Shown here one piece after another: positions 1-6,517 of a stretch of DNA of 13,456 bases; position 1 is the stretch's first letter, and every line of letters starts with the position of its first letter. The notes under the pieces were generated by a model. It made no database searches, had not been told where the DNA came from, and was given only the letters and a program-made list of their open reading frames with translations. The stretch lies in NCBI GenBank assembly GCA_042088665.1, contig JBELMB010000143.1, forward strand, positions 1 through 13,456. Reading direction: 5' to 3'. The stretch is from JBELMB01 sp042088665. GTDB taxonomy: Bacteria; Pseudomonadota; Alphaproteobacteria; Rhodobacterales; Rhodobacteraceae. Made by a program: the position numbers and the translations under genes.

Positions 1-2
1 CG

Positions 3-2930
3 ACACTGGAAACAGGCCAGACCCTGCACCCAACGCGCCCGGCGACGCAGGCGGCGGTCTCCGCTGATATGCGTGTCGCCGACGCGACGCCCTCGGCCTC
101 TCTGGACACAGCCCGGTCTGCATCAACAGGCCCCACAACTCATGGCCCTGCCCCCTCCTCCCCCGTCCCCGCAGCCCCCGGCAGCGACGCGCTGCTCCCC
201 GATCTGTCCCAAGAGGCGGCCTTGGCCGCACGAACCGGCGCCGGGACCGCTGCGCTTGACGACCAGACGCCGGAGGGCAGCGCCACGCCTTGGGACAGAC
301 CCAAGGCGCAGGGGCGCGAAGCTGGCGGATCTGATGCGGCGGGATCTGGCACAAGCGGGCCCGATGCGATCACAGCCAAGCCCACCGCCCCAGCCAAGCC
401 CGGCCCCATCGCCACGTTGTTCAACTGGGTGCGGGACAACTGGTTTTACGTTGTGGCGGCCGTATCGCTGGCTCTGGCCGGGATCTTTCTGGTGGAATAC
501 GGGGTAGAAACGGGCCTCTTGACACCCCCTGCCCGCGTGGCGGCTGCGTTGCTGTTCGGGGTCGCGCTGATCGTGGCGGGAGAGACGATCCGACGCCGGT
601 CCGGTGACGGGCCACACAGCGCCAGCGCCCATGTGCCGTCGACGCTGTCCGGGGCCGGGCTTGTCTCCATGATGGGGGCCGTGCTGGCGGCGCGGCTGTT
701 GTATGACCTGATCGGGCCAACGCCGGCGCTGGCGGCGCTGTTTGTCATCGCGGTCTTTGGACTGGGGCTGGGGTGGCGGCATGGGCCGCTGCTTGCCGCG
801 GTCGGGGTGACGGGTGGCATGGCTGCGCCCTTTCTCGTGGGGGGCACATCGGCGTTTCCAGAGGGTCTGCTGGCCTATTTTGCCCTGCTCACGGCGCTGG
901 GTCTCGGCATCGACACGCTGCGGCGCTGGGGCTGGATTTCGGTCCTGTCGCTGGTGCTGGGACTGGGGGCAGGGGCGCTCTTGATGCTGAGCACGCCGAC
1001 GGAAAGCATGGCGGCGGGCGTTGCGCTTTATGCGGCGGGGCTGGTCGTGTTGAGCGTGCTGATCCCGGCGCGCAGCCTTGTGCCGGATCATGCGGGTCCC
1101 AGCCTGCTGGAGGCCGCGGTTGTGGTCGAGGCGCTGCGACCCGGGTTTCCCGTCCTGCTGGCGTTTGGTGCGCTGATCGCGGCTTGCCTTGCAGCGCTGT
1201 CCGCTGCCACACATGGCGCCACGGCATGGGGGATCTCGCTCGGGCTGATGACGCTTTTGGGGGCATTGGGGATCCTGGCGGCGCGGCGGGCACCCGGATT
1301 GCAGGAGTTTGCCGCCCTCCCGGCACTGACGATTCTGGCCTTGCTCGGCGCGCCCGAAGTGATCGGGCCGGTGCTGTCTGATTTGCAGGCCACCCGGATC
1401 GTACAGGAAACCCAGACCGAAGTGCGCCTGCCATGGACTGTGACCTGGGCGCTGATCCCTGCGGTGCTGCTGTCGCTTGTCGCGGCATGGCGCAGTCTGG
1501 GCGAACCGCTCTTGTCGCCGAAACCGGCCGGGGCGCAACAGGCAGAGGATCCGCCCGAACCGTTCAGGGCTGTGATCTGGGCCGGGCCGTCCTTGGCGGC
1601 CCTCTGGGCCGGGGCCGCCGTGGTGATGGCACCCGCGGCGGGGCTGGTGCTGGAACTGGTCTGGCAGCCTGTGCGCTTCATCGGAGCATGGCCCTGGGCG
1701 CTGCATGCCTTGGCGATGGGCACCGCGATGGTCGTGCTGGCAGGGATCTTTGCGCGCCGCGACGGCACCAATCGGCTGCGCGCGGCATTGGCCACGGTGT
1801 CTGCGCTGGCCTGCCTGAGTTTTGCGCTGAGCGTGATCCTGACCGAAGCTGCTCTGACGCTTGCGCTGGCGGCAGTTGTCATAAGCGCCGCCGCGCTTGA
1901 CCGGAGGTTCGACCTGCCGCCCTTGGGTGGGTTTGTCATGGCCGGGGTCGTGGCGCTTGGGTACCGGTTGCTGGCCAACCCCGGGCTTGGCTGGGCGATG
2001 GAAGCCCCCATCCCTGAGGTCCTGGCCGCCCATTTTGGCAACCTCGGCGCGCTGATGGCGGCGCTATGGCTTTTGGCGGCGCGCGACCGACCGCGCAGTC
2101 GGGTCGTGCTGGAAAGCGCCTGCTGGTCGGTTGCTGCGATCACCCTGTCGGTGATCCTTTACCGTGGGGTCGAGGCGCTGACAGGTCACGCCCCGGGGGA
2201 CGCGCATTGGGTCCTCGGTCTGCAAGCCACCGTCTGGATCGCAGCCGCCCTCGCACAGGTGGAACGGCAGCGGCTGGGTGGCGTGCTGCGCTGGGTGCGG
2301 ATCGGGCTGGCGGGGCTGTTTGGCCTCTTGGCGCTTGGGTTGCTTGGGGCTGCTGTGACGGTGGCCAACCCGCTGACCGGGGGACAAGTCGTACATGGGC
2401 CCGCGGTGGTCAATACGCTGGCCTTGGCATACGGGCTGCCGGCCATGTGCCTGATGCTTGGCGGGTGGCGGTTGCGCCGGCGCTGGGTCGCGGAGCCGCA
2501 AACCGGCGGCAAGACAACCGGCCCGCGCTGGCTTTTTGCGCTGATTGCCGGATCGCTTGCCCTGTTCGCGCTGTGGACGGGGTTGATGATCCGGCATTTC
2601 TGGCAGGGTGGCGCCGCCATGGGGGTCGAGGACGGGATTCGGCAGCCGGAACTTTACACCTATACCGTCGCGCTTTTGCTGCTCGGGGCCGGGTTGTTCT
2701 ACCATGCCTTGTCGAAACGGTCGCAGGGCATCCGGCGCACCGGCGTGCTGGTGATCGCGCTGGCCGTGGCCAAGGTCTTTTTGATCGACATTTCCGGTCT
2801 TGACGGGCTGGCGCGGGTGTTTTCCTTTTTGCTGCTGGGCCTGTCCCTCGCGGGGCTGGCCTGGATCAACCGCTGGGTCGAGTTGCGCGCCGGGGACAGC
2901 GGAGCGGAAAAGGAGGGTCGCGGGGTATAA
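3..2930 (+). CDS. DUF2339 family polytopic membrane protein (5' end cut by window edge)
   Basis: Large inner-membrane protein of the DUF2339 family; no biochemical role is established that I can name. The reading frame is open from base 3 with no stop before the first in-frame ATG at 69, so the true start probably lies left of the window and residue numbers here (ATG 69 = 1) are provisional. Residues 1 to about 115 are Pro/Ala/Ser/Thr-rich and low in complexity, as in the variable N-terminus of this family. From F118 onward (FNWVRDNWFYVVAAVSLALA) the protein is a near-continuous series of roughly two dozen hydrophobic helices to residue ~940, with short Arg-rich loops. The length (at least 953 aa) is normal for the family. 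The tail is hydrophilic (RAGDSGAEKEGRGV). The TAA stop (2928–2930) lies within a palindromic repeat. The family call rests on topology and the TM1 region. Confidence 0.85.
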   Translation, partial: TLETGQTLHPTRPATQAAVSADMRVADATPSASLDTARSASTGPTTHGPAPSSPVPAAPGSDALLPDLSQEAALAARTGAGTAALDDQTPEGSATPWDRPKAQGREAGGSDAAGSGTSGPDAITAKPTAPAKPGPIATLFNWVRDNWFYVVAAVSLALAGIFLVEYGVETGLLTPPARVAAALLFGVALIVAGETIRRRSGDGPHSASAHVPSTLSGAGLVSMMGAVLAARLLYDLIGPTPALAALFVIAVFGLGLGWRHGPLLAAVGVTGGMAAPFLVGGTSAFPEGLLAYFALLTALGLGIDTLRRWGWISVLSLVLGLGAGALLMLSTPTESMAAGVALYAAGLVVLSVLIPARSLVPDHAGPSLLEAAVVVEALRPGFPVLLAFGALIAACLAALSAATHGATAWGISLGLMTLLGALGILAARRAPGLQEFAALPALTILALLGAPEVIGPVLSDLQATRIVQETQTEVRLPWTVTWALIPAVLLSLVAAWRSLGEPLLSPKPAGAQQAEDPPEPFRAVIWAGPSLAALWAGAAVVMAPAAGLVLELVWQPVRFIGAWPWALHALAMGTAMVVLAGIFARRDGTNRLRAALATVSALACLSFALSVILTEAALTLALAAVVISAAALDRRFDLPPLGGFVMAGVVALGYRLLANPGLGWAMEAPIPEVLAAHFGNLGALMAALWLLAARDRPRSRVVLESACWSVAAITLSVILYRGVEALTGHAPGDAHWVLGLQATVWIAAALAQVERQRLGGVLRWVRIGLAGLFGLLALGLLGAAVTVANPLTGGQVVHGPAVVNTLALAYGLPAMCLMLGGWRLRRRWVAEPQTGGKTTGPRWLFALIAGSLALFALWTGLMIRHFWQGGAAMGVEDGIRQPELYTYTVALLLLGAGLFYHALSKRSQGIRRTGVLVIALAVAKVFLIDISGLDGLARVFSFLLLGLSLAGLAWINRWVELRAGDSGAEKEGRGV

Positions 2931-2941
2931 CCCCGCGCTAC
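2919..2941. repeat. Palindromic REP-like element, copy 1, overlapping the DUF2339 stop codon
   Basis: Left arm CGCGGGGT (2919–2926), 3-nt centre ATA, right arm ACCCCGCG (2930–2937), then CTAC. Copy 2 at 9875–9897 matches at 22 of 23 positions, differing only in the loop. The stop codon of the upstream gene is formed by the loop and the first base of the right arm. There is no T-tract, so it is not a classic intrinsic terminator, though it could stall or process RNA. The repeat class is inferred from the two copies in this window. Confidence 0.75.
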
Positions 2942-3214
2942 AGGCCGTTTCGCAAGTGGTGCGGGCCGGGTCCCCGCCGTTTGCCAGCGCGTTTGAGGCT
3001 GCGGCACAGGCCCAAAGTCCTGCCCAGTCTGGCCCTGCACCCAACTGGTGGCGGCCACGGCGCCCTAACCGTTTGACGAGAATCGCCTTTTGCGCGGACA
3101 CTGCGTCAAATGCGAGACGTCAGTGGGGAATTCCACACTGTCCCCTGCCCTGCCGAGCCGCGATACTGTCCTCATTCACAACAACGTAACCGTCCTCAGA
3201 CACTGATTGTTTCC
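2931..3214. other. Intergenic region with two dyad symmetries, no convincing gene
   Basis: This 284-bp stretch separates the DUF2339 stop from the small membrane ORF. Open frames here are shadows with no family resemblance or ribosome-binding site. It holds the right arm of the palindromic repeat, an inverted pair TTTGACG (3072–3078) / CGTCAAA (3104–3110), and a 20-bp dyad at 3121–3140. A TTGACG hexamer at 3073 could be a −35 box, but I see no good −10 at the right distance. Confidence 0.5.
3121..3140. promoter_or_regulatory. 20-bp near-perfect dyad, candidate operator
   Basis: The sequence is CAGTG-G-GGAATTCC-A-CACTG: two 10-bp arms with no spacer, 9 of 10 pairs matching (only G3126/A3135 fail). 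It lies 75–94 bp upstream of the ATG at 3215 and just after the inverted TTTGACG/CGTCAAA pair. The size and symmetry suit a homodimeric repressor site. No regulator is identified, so the operator role is inference. Confidence 0.35.
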
Positions 3215-3601
3215 ATGACAGATCTCATGCTCTTTTCTCAAACGACTGATGTGACCAGACTGCTTGGCGGGCTTGGTCTTATCCTCTTGTTCCTGCCCTA
3301 CACCGCCACGGCCCTGCGGTTTCGCAGCGGACCAAGCCTGTCGGATTACCGCAGCAATGCGCTTGCGGCGACCATGATGCTGCCCGCGGCCTGGATCGAT
3401 TTCAGCCCCTGGGCCGTGCTTGTGCCCGGTGCCTGGCTGGCGCTGAGCGTGGCCGCAATGGTCCTGCGTCGACCGCAGCCTGCGGGACGCCTGACACCGG
3501 CGACCATGCCGCTGGATGCGCTGACCCAGCGCCCGCAGCCTCTGCCCGTCATGGGACAAGGCAAGGGGCTCAAGTCCGAAACGCGTGCGGTGGGCGTGTG
3601 A
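3215..3601 (+). CDS. Small two-helix membrane protein, unknown function
   Basis: Encodes about 128 aa from ATG 3215 (MTDLMLFSQTTDVTRLLGG); a second ATG at 3227 is possible and neither has a clear Shine–Dalgarno sequence. The frame also extends upstream to 3110, but that part reads like intergenic DNA. Two or three hydrophobic stretches are visible: about residues 15–30 (LLGGLGLILLFLPYTATAL) and about 45–85 around MMLPAAWIDFSPWAVLVPGA. A hydrophilic, Arg/Pro-rich tail follows from about residue 88. The pattern of a short helix, a loop ending in SDYRSNALA and further helices weakly resembles small CBU_0592-like membrane proteins, but I would not assign it. It lies 63 bp before the SDR–DoxX gene on the same strand and may be co-transcribed with it. 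It may be a real lineage-specific gene; a chance ORF is not excluded. Confidence 0.5.
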   Translation: MTDLMLFSQTTDVTRLLGGLGLILLFLPYTATALRFRSGPSLSDYRSNALAATMMLPAAWIDFSPWAVLVPGAWLALSVAAMVLRRPQPAGRLTPATMPLDALTQRPQPLPVMGQGKGLKSETRAVGV

Positions 3602-3664
3602 CGGGCGTCCCGGTCTTGCAGACGCGCACTCTGACCAGACGCGCGCCCCTTTGGCCTTGTACGG

Positions 3665-4978
3665 GTGGCGGCCTTGGCACCGGGTGAGCCGCACATCCTT
3701 GTGCTTGGGGCCTATGGGCTGATCGGTTCGGCCATCTGCCACAGGCTTTTGGCCGCCGGGCTGCGTGTCACGGCCAGTGGTCGCTCTGCCGAGAGTGCGC
3801 AGCGCGTGCTGCCCGACTTGCCTTTTCGCCCCGCAGACCTCGGCCGCATGTCACCCGGGGACTGGTCCGGGCTGCTGATGGGGATCACCTGCGTGGTGAA
3901 TGCCGCAGGGGCCTTGCAGGACGGGCCGGACGACGATCTGGAGACCCTGCATCATCTCGCACCCGCCGATCTGGCCGCACAGTCCGCGCGGGACGGCATC
4001 CGGATCGTGCAGATCTCTGCCGTTGGGGCCGAGGAGACCGCCGAAACCGTCTTTCTCGCGTCAAAGGCCCTTGGCGATGCCGCGATGCTGGCCTCTGGCG
4101 CAGACGTCGTGGTGCTGCGGCCCGGCATGGTGCTTGGACGTGCCGCCTACGGAGGCAGCCTGTTGGTGCGGATGCTGGCCACTGTGCCCGGCGTGCAGCC
4201 AATGGCCCTGCCGGAGGCGCAGATACAGACCGTTGCGCTGTCAGACGTGGCCGAGGCGGTGCTGCAGGCCGCCACGGGGGCCCTGCCACCGGGAAGTTCT
4301 TGGGACCTCGTGGAGGACACGCCTCATGGCCTCGCCCGCGTGGTTGAGGCACATCGGCACGCGCTGGGTGTGGCCCCCGCACGCTGGCAGATCACCCTGC
4401 CAGAGAGGGTGCTTCCACTTGTGGGGCGCGTCGCGGATGCCCTCGGGCACCTGGGGTGGCGCAGCCCCTTGCGCAGCACTGCCTTGAACACGTTGCGCGG
4501 CGGCGTGCTGGGCGATCCCGCCCCATGGCGCAACCGGTTTGGCGCGCTCTCCTCCCTGAAGGAAGCGCTGGCGCGCAGCGGTCTGGACAGCGCACATCGC
4601 GTGCAGGCCCGGGCCGCTTTGCTGGCACCGCTGGCCGTTGCCACGCTGGCGCTGTTCTGGGCGCTCTCCGGTCTTGTGGGGTTCTGGCAGGTGAAGGCCG
4701 CGGCACAGCACCTGACGGCCGTGGGCTGGTCAGACGGGATGGCCCGCGGCACGGTGATCTTTTGGGCGGTGGTGGATCTGGCCCTTGCCGGTGCGGTGCT
4801 CTACCGGCCATGGCTGGGCAAGGCCTGCCTCGGGATGGTTGTGGTCAGTGCGATCTATCTGGGTTCTGCCACGCTCTTGACGCCCGGACTTTGGGCGGAT
4901 CCCCTTGGACCCATGGTGAAAGCCCTGCCCGCCATCATGCTGGCCACCATCACGCCCTTTCTGGTCGACCGGCGCTGA
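3665..4978 (+). CDS. Atypical SDR (NAD(P)-binding) fused to a DoxX-like membrane domain
   Basis: A 437-aa, two-part protein. Residues ~10–300 form an NmrA/NDUFA9-like atypical SDR. The Rossmann fingerprint is GAYGLIG (15–21), with VVNAAG, QISAVGAE and a VVLRPGMVLG strand typical of the NDUFA9/epimerase branch. The catalytic YxxxK position reads F130-L-A-S-K134, so the Tyr is replaced by Phe. Residues ~316–437 hold four hydrophobic helices of the DoxX-like type (first APLAVATLALFWALSGLVGF), anchoring the nucleotide-binding domain to the inner membrane. The start is GTG 3665, because an in-frame stop at 3632–3634 precludes a much longer N-terminus and the β1 strand begins at residue 11; the ribosome-binding site is weak. 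Such fusions occur in proteobacteria and are usually annotated as SDR family oxidoreductase. Substrate and partner are unknown; a quinone- or stress-linked role is speculation. It converges on the response regulator gene 27 bp away. Confidence 0.85.
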   Translation: MAALAPGEPHILVLGAYGLIGSAICHRLLAAGLRVTASGRSAESAQRVLPDLPFRPADLGRMSPGDWSGLLMGITCVVNAAGALQDGPDDDLETLHHLAPADLAAQSARDGIRIVQISAVGAEETAETVFLASKALGDAAMLASGADVVVLRPGMVLGRAAYGGSLLVRMLATVPGVQPMALPEAQIQTVALSDVAEAVLQAATGALPPGSSWDLVEDTPHGLARVVEAHRHALGVAPARWQITLPERVLPLVGRVADALGHLGWRSPLRSTALNTLRGGVLGDPAPWRNRFGALSSLKEALARSGLDSAHRVQARAALLAPLAVATLALFWALSGLVGFWQVKAAAQHLTAVGWSDGMARGTVIFWAVVDLALAGAVLYRPWLGKACLGMVVVSAIYLGSATLLTPGLWADPLGPMVKALPAIMLATITPFLVDRR

Positions 4979-5005
4979 CCGGTCAGGCGGAGGGACGTGC
5001 GGGGA

Positions 5006-5608
5006 TCAGACCAGCCCGCGGTCGCGCCCGATCATCGCCGCATGGGTGCGGTTGCGGGCCTCAAGCTTGCGCGACAGGGTCTTGACGTGCAGCTTTACCG
5101 TGACTTCCTGCAAGTCGAGATCGCGGGCGATTTCCTTGTTGGACTTGCCCTCGCAGATACCGCGCAACACTTCGAGTTCGCGCCGCGTCAGGGAGGTGCC
5201 CGCCTCGTCAGGGGATTTCTGCATGAAATCGATGGGGGCATAAATCTCCCCCGCGGCCATGAAACGTGCTGCAGTCAGCAGGGAGCGCGCGCTCAGCGTT
5301 TTCGGGATGAACCCCTGCGCGCCGCTTTTCAGTGCCGCATCCGCCACGTCGCGCGTGGCGCTGCCTGACAGGATCGCCACAGGACGCCCGTCATTTGCGT
5401 CGCGCATGCGCGCCAGCCCTTCAAGCCCGTTCATGCCGGGCATGTTGTAGTCCAGCAGCACGAGATCGAACGAACCGGAGGCCCTTGCCGCGCGCACAGC
5501 CTCGTCAAGTGTGGCGACGGTCTGCACCTCGTCCACATCGGCCCCGTCGAGGAAAGCCGCTATGGTCTCACGCACAAGGTCATGATCGTCTGCCACAAGT
5601 ATGCGCAT
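5006..5608 (-). CDS. NarL/FixJ-type response regulator (REC + LuxR HTH)
   Basis: A 200-aa two-component transcription regulator. The receiver domain (about 1–118) has acidic residues D7/D8, phospho-acceptor D53 in LLDYNMPG, S81 and K103 in GFIPKT. A LuxR/GerE helix-turn-helix fills about 138–195, with LTRRELEVL at its start (E144), SNKEIARDL, and the recognition helix TVKLHVKTLSRKL. I chose ATG 5608 because AAGGA lies 8–9 nt upstream and the protein then begins directly with the REC β1 strand MRILVADDHD; a longer frame to 5638 adds ten non-conserved residues. It diverges from the exported Moco-fold protein and hybrid kinase across 320 bp, so it is the natural terminal phospho-acceptor of that kinase and a likely regulator of the divergent promoters. 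Domain assignment is firm; the pairing is inference. Confidence 0.93.
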   Translation of the reverse strand: MRILVADDHDLVRETIAAFLDGADVDEVQTVATLDEAVRAARASGSFDLVLLDYNMPGMNGLEGLARMRDANDGRPVAILSGSATRDVADAALKSGAQGFIPKTLSARSLLTAARFMAAGEIYAPIDFMQKSPDEAGTSLTRRELEVLRGICEGKSNKEIARDLDLQEVTVKLHVKTLSRKLEARNRTHAAMIGRDRGLV

Positions 5609-5928
5609 TGCTTGTCCTTTTTGTCCCGCACCGGCCATGACCGGCCAACGCGCCGGTGTTCAGGCACTGTCGGAGCAGTCTGCCTTGATATGATTAAGAC
5701 AGCTTTTACACCGACAGTTAAGAGCAAATTCCGACCAATTCCGGTCAAGGTTGCAAACGCTGCATTGCCACAAATCTAGGCGGAAAATTGATTGAGGCAA
5801 GAGCACCCTGCCAGTTTGACCTATACCAATGCCCGTGACAGGCGACAAACGAGCCGATGACGGCTGATTGTCAACACGGTACCATTGCCCTGTTGAATCA
5901 CCACCGATTATTCCGGGACCTGAGCCAC
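5609..5928. promoter_or_regulatory. Divergent control region of the sensory locus
   Basis: 320 bp between the starts of the response regulator (−) and the exported Moco-fold protein (+). The stretch is clearly richer in A/T than its surroundings, especially 5680–5800, and must hold promoters for both directions, though I cannot place convincing −35/−10 pairs. It contains the tandem 10-bp repeat at 5727–5746 and a short hairpin AGCCG-ATGA-CGGCT at about 5852–5865. Short ORFs inside it lack ribosome-binding sites. Confidence 0.6.
5727..5746. promoter_or_regulatory. Tandem 10-bp direct repeat, candidate response-regulator operator
   Basis: AATTCCGACC (5727–5736) is followed without a gap by AATTCCGGTC (5737–5746); 8 of 10 bases match. 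The period equals about one helical turn, so two protein subunits would bind the same DNA face. The site is 119 bp from the regulator start and 183 bp from the start of the exported protein. LuxR-type HTH regulators often bind as dimers at repeated half-sites; assignment to this regulator is inference. Confidence 0.4.
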
Positions 5929-6486
5929 ATGTCGTTATTTTTCAGTACGACCAGACGATTGATCTTTTGCCTCGCGTTGACATGCGCCCTTGCATGTCAG
6001 GTCGCCAATCCAAACCTCGCAAGCGCCCAGACGGCGCCCGCGCAGACCCTGCCCTCCCCCACGGGCCCCGTTCTGTTGACCGTGACGGGCGAGATCGCCG
6101 TGACAAACAGGGACGGTGCAGCAGAGTTCGACCGCGCCATGCTCGAAGCATTGGGCTTGCGCGAGCTCACCACAACCACGATCTGGACCGAAGGGATACA
6201 GGTGTTTTCCGGCGTACCGCTGAAGGCGCTGACCGATTTTCTTGGCGTCGAGGGCGGCACGCTGCGCGCCATTGCGATCAACGATTATGTGACGTCGATC
6301 CCCTACTCCGACGCGGCAGAAGATCTGGCGCTGCTGGCCATGGACCGCAACGGTGCGCCCATGTCGGTGCGTGCCAAGGGACCGATCTGGGTCGTCTATC
6401 CCTTCGACACGGACCCGCGCTTTCAGTCGGAAACCTACCACGCGCGCAGCATCTGGCAGATGCGGTCCATCGAGGTCCTGCCCTGA
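5929..6486 (+). CDS. Exported oxidoreductase-molybdopterin-binding-fold protein lacking the Moco cysteine
   Basis: 185 aa from ATG 5929. An N-terminal signal (positive TTRRL at 7–11, hydrophobic core 11–23, likely cleavage after L-A-S-A33) exports it; the RR pair is vaguely Tat-like. The mature part resembles the sulfite-oxidase-type molybdopterin-binding fold (PF00174 type): TVTGEIAVTN, then F93-SGVPLKALTDFLGV, then AINDYVTSIP (N118-D119-Y120), then a G-P-I-W-V-V-Y-P strand near the end. There is no cysteine after the signal peptide, so the residue that coordinates molybdenum in catalytic members is absent. The protein is also shorter than enzymes of that class. It is probably a ligand-binding or accessory protein, not a Moco enzyme. 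The hybrid kinase gene begins 31 bp downstream, so co-transcription is likely, and the protein may feed a signal to the kinase's periplasmic domain. The frame also opens at 5857, but that start would put 24 residues before the signal peptide. Confidence 0.75.
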   Translation: MSLFFSTTRRLIFCLALTCALACQVANPNLASAQTAPAQTLPSPTGPVLLTVTGEIAVTNRDGAAEFDRAMLEALGLRELTTTTIWTEGIQVFSGVPLKALTDFLGVEGGTLRAIAINDYVTSIPYSDAAEDLALLAMDRNGAPMSVRAKGPIWVVYPFDTDPRFQSETYHARSIWQMRSIEVLP

Positions 6487-6517
6487 CGGCGCTGCCGCTC
6501 TGTGCTAGAGAGCCTTT

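Noticed and set aside
123..2033. Long 636-aa minus-strand frame opposite the DUF2339 gene
   Set aside because: Its translation is rich in Arg, Gln, His and Pro with no recognisable domain, the usual antisense shadow of a GC-rich membrane-protein gene.
4976..4985. Perfect palindrome TGACCGGTCA over the SDR–DoxX stop codon
   Set aside because: It is only 10 bp with no loop or T-tract, too short to call a terminator or operator.
5660..5848. Minus-strand 62-aa frame with six cysteines (CSVC … CRCKSC) in the divergent control region
   Set aside because: It would start with TTG, has no ribosome-binding site and occupies the promoter region with the tandem repeat; the cysteine spacing looks like chance.
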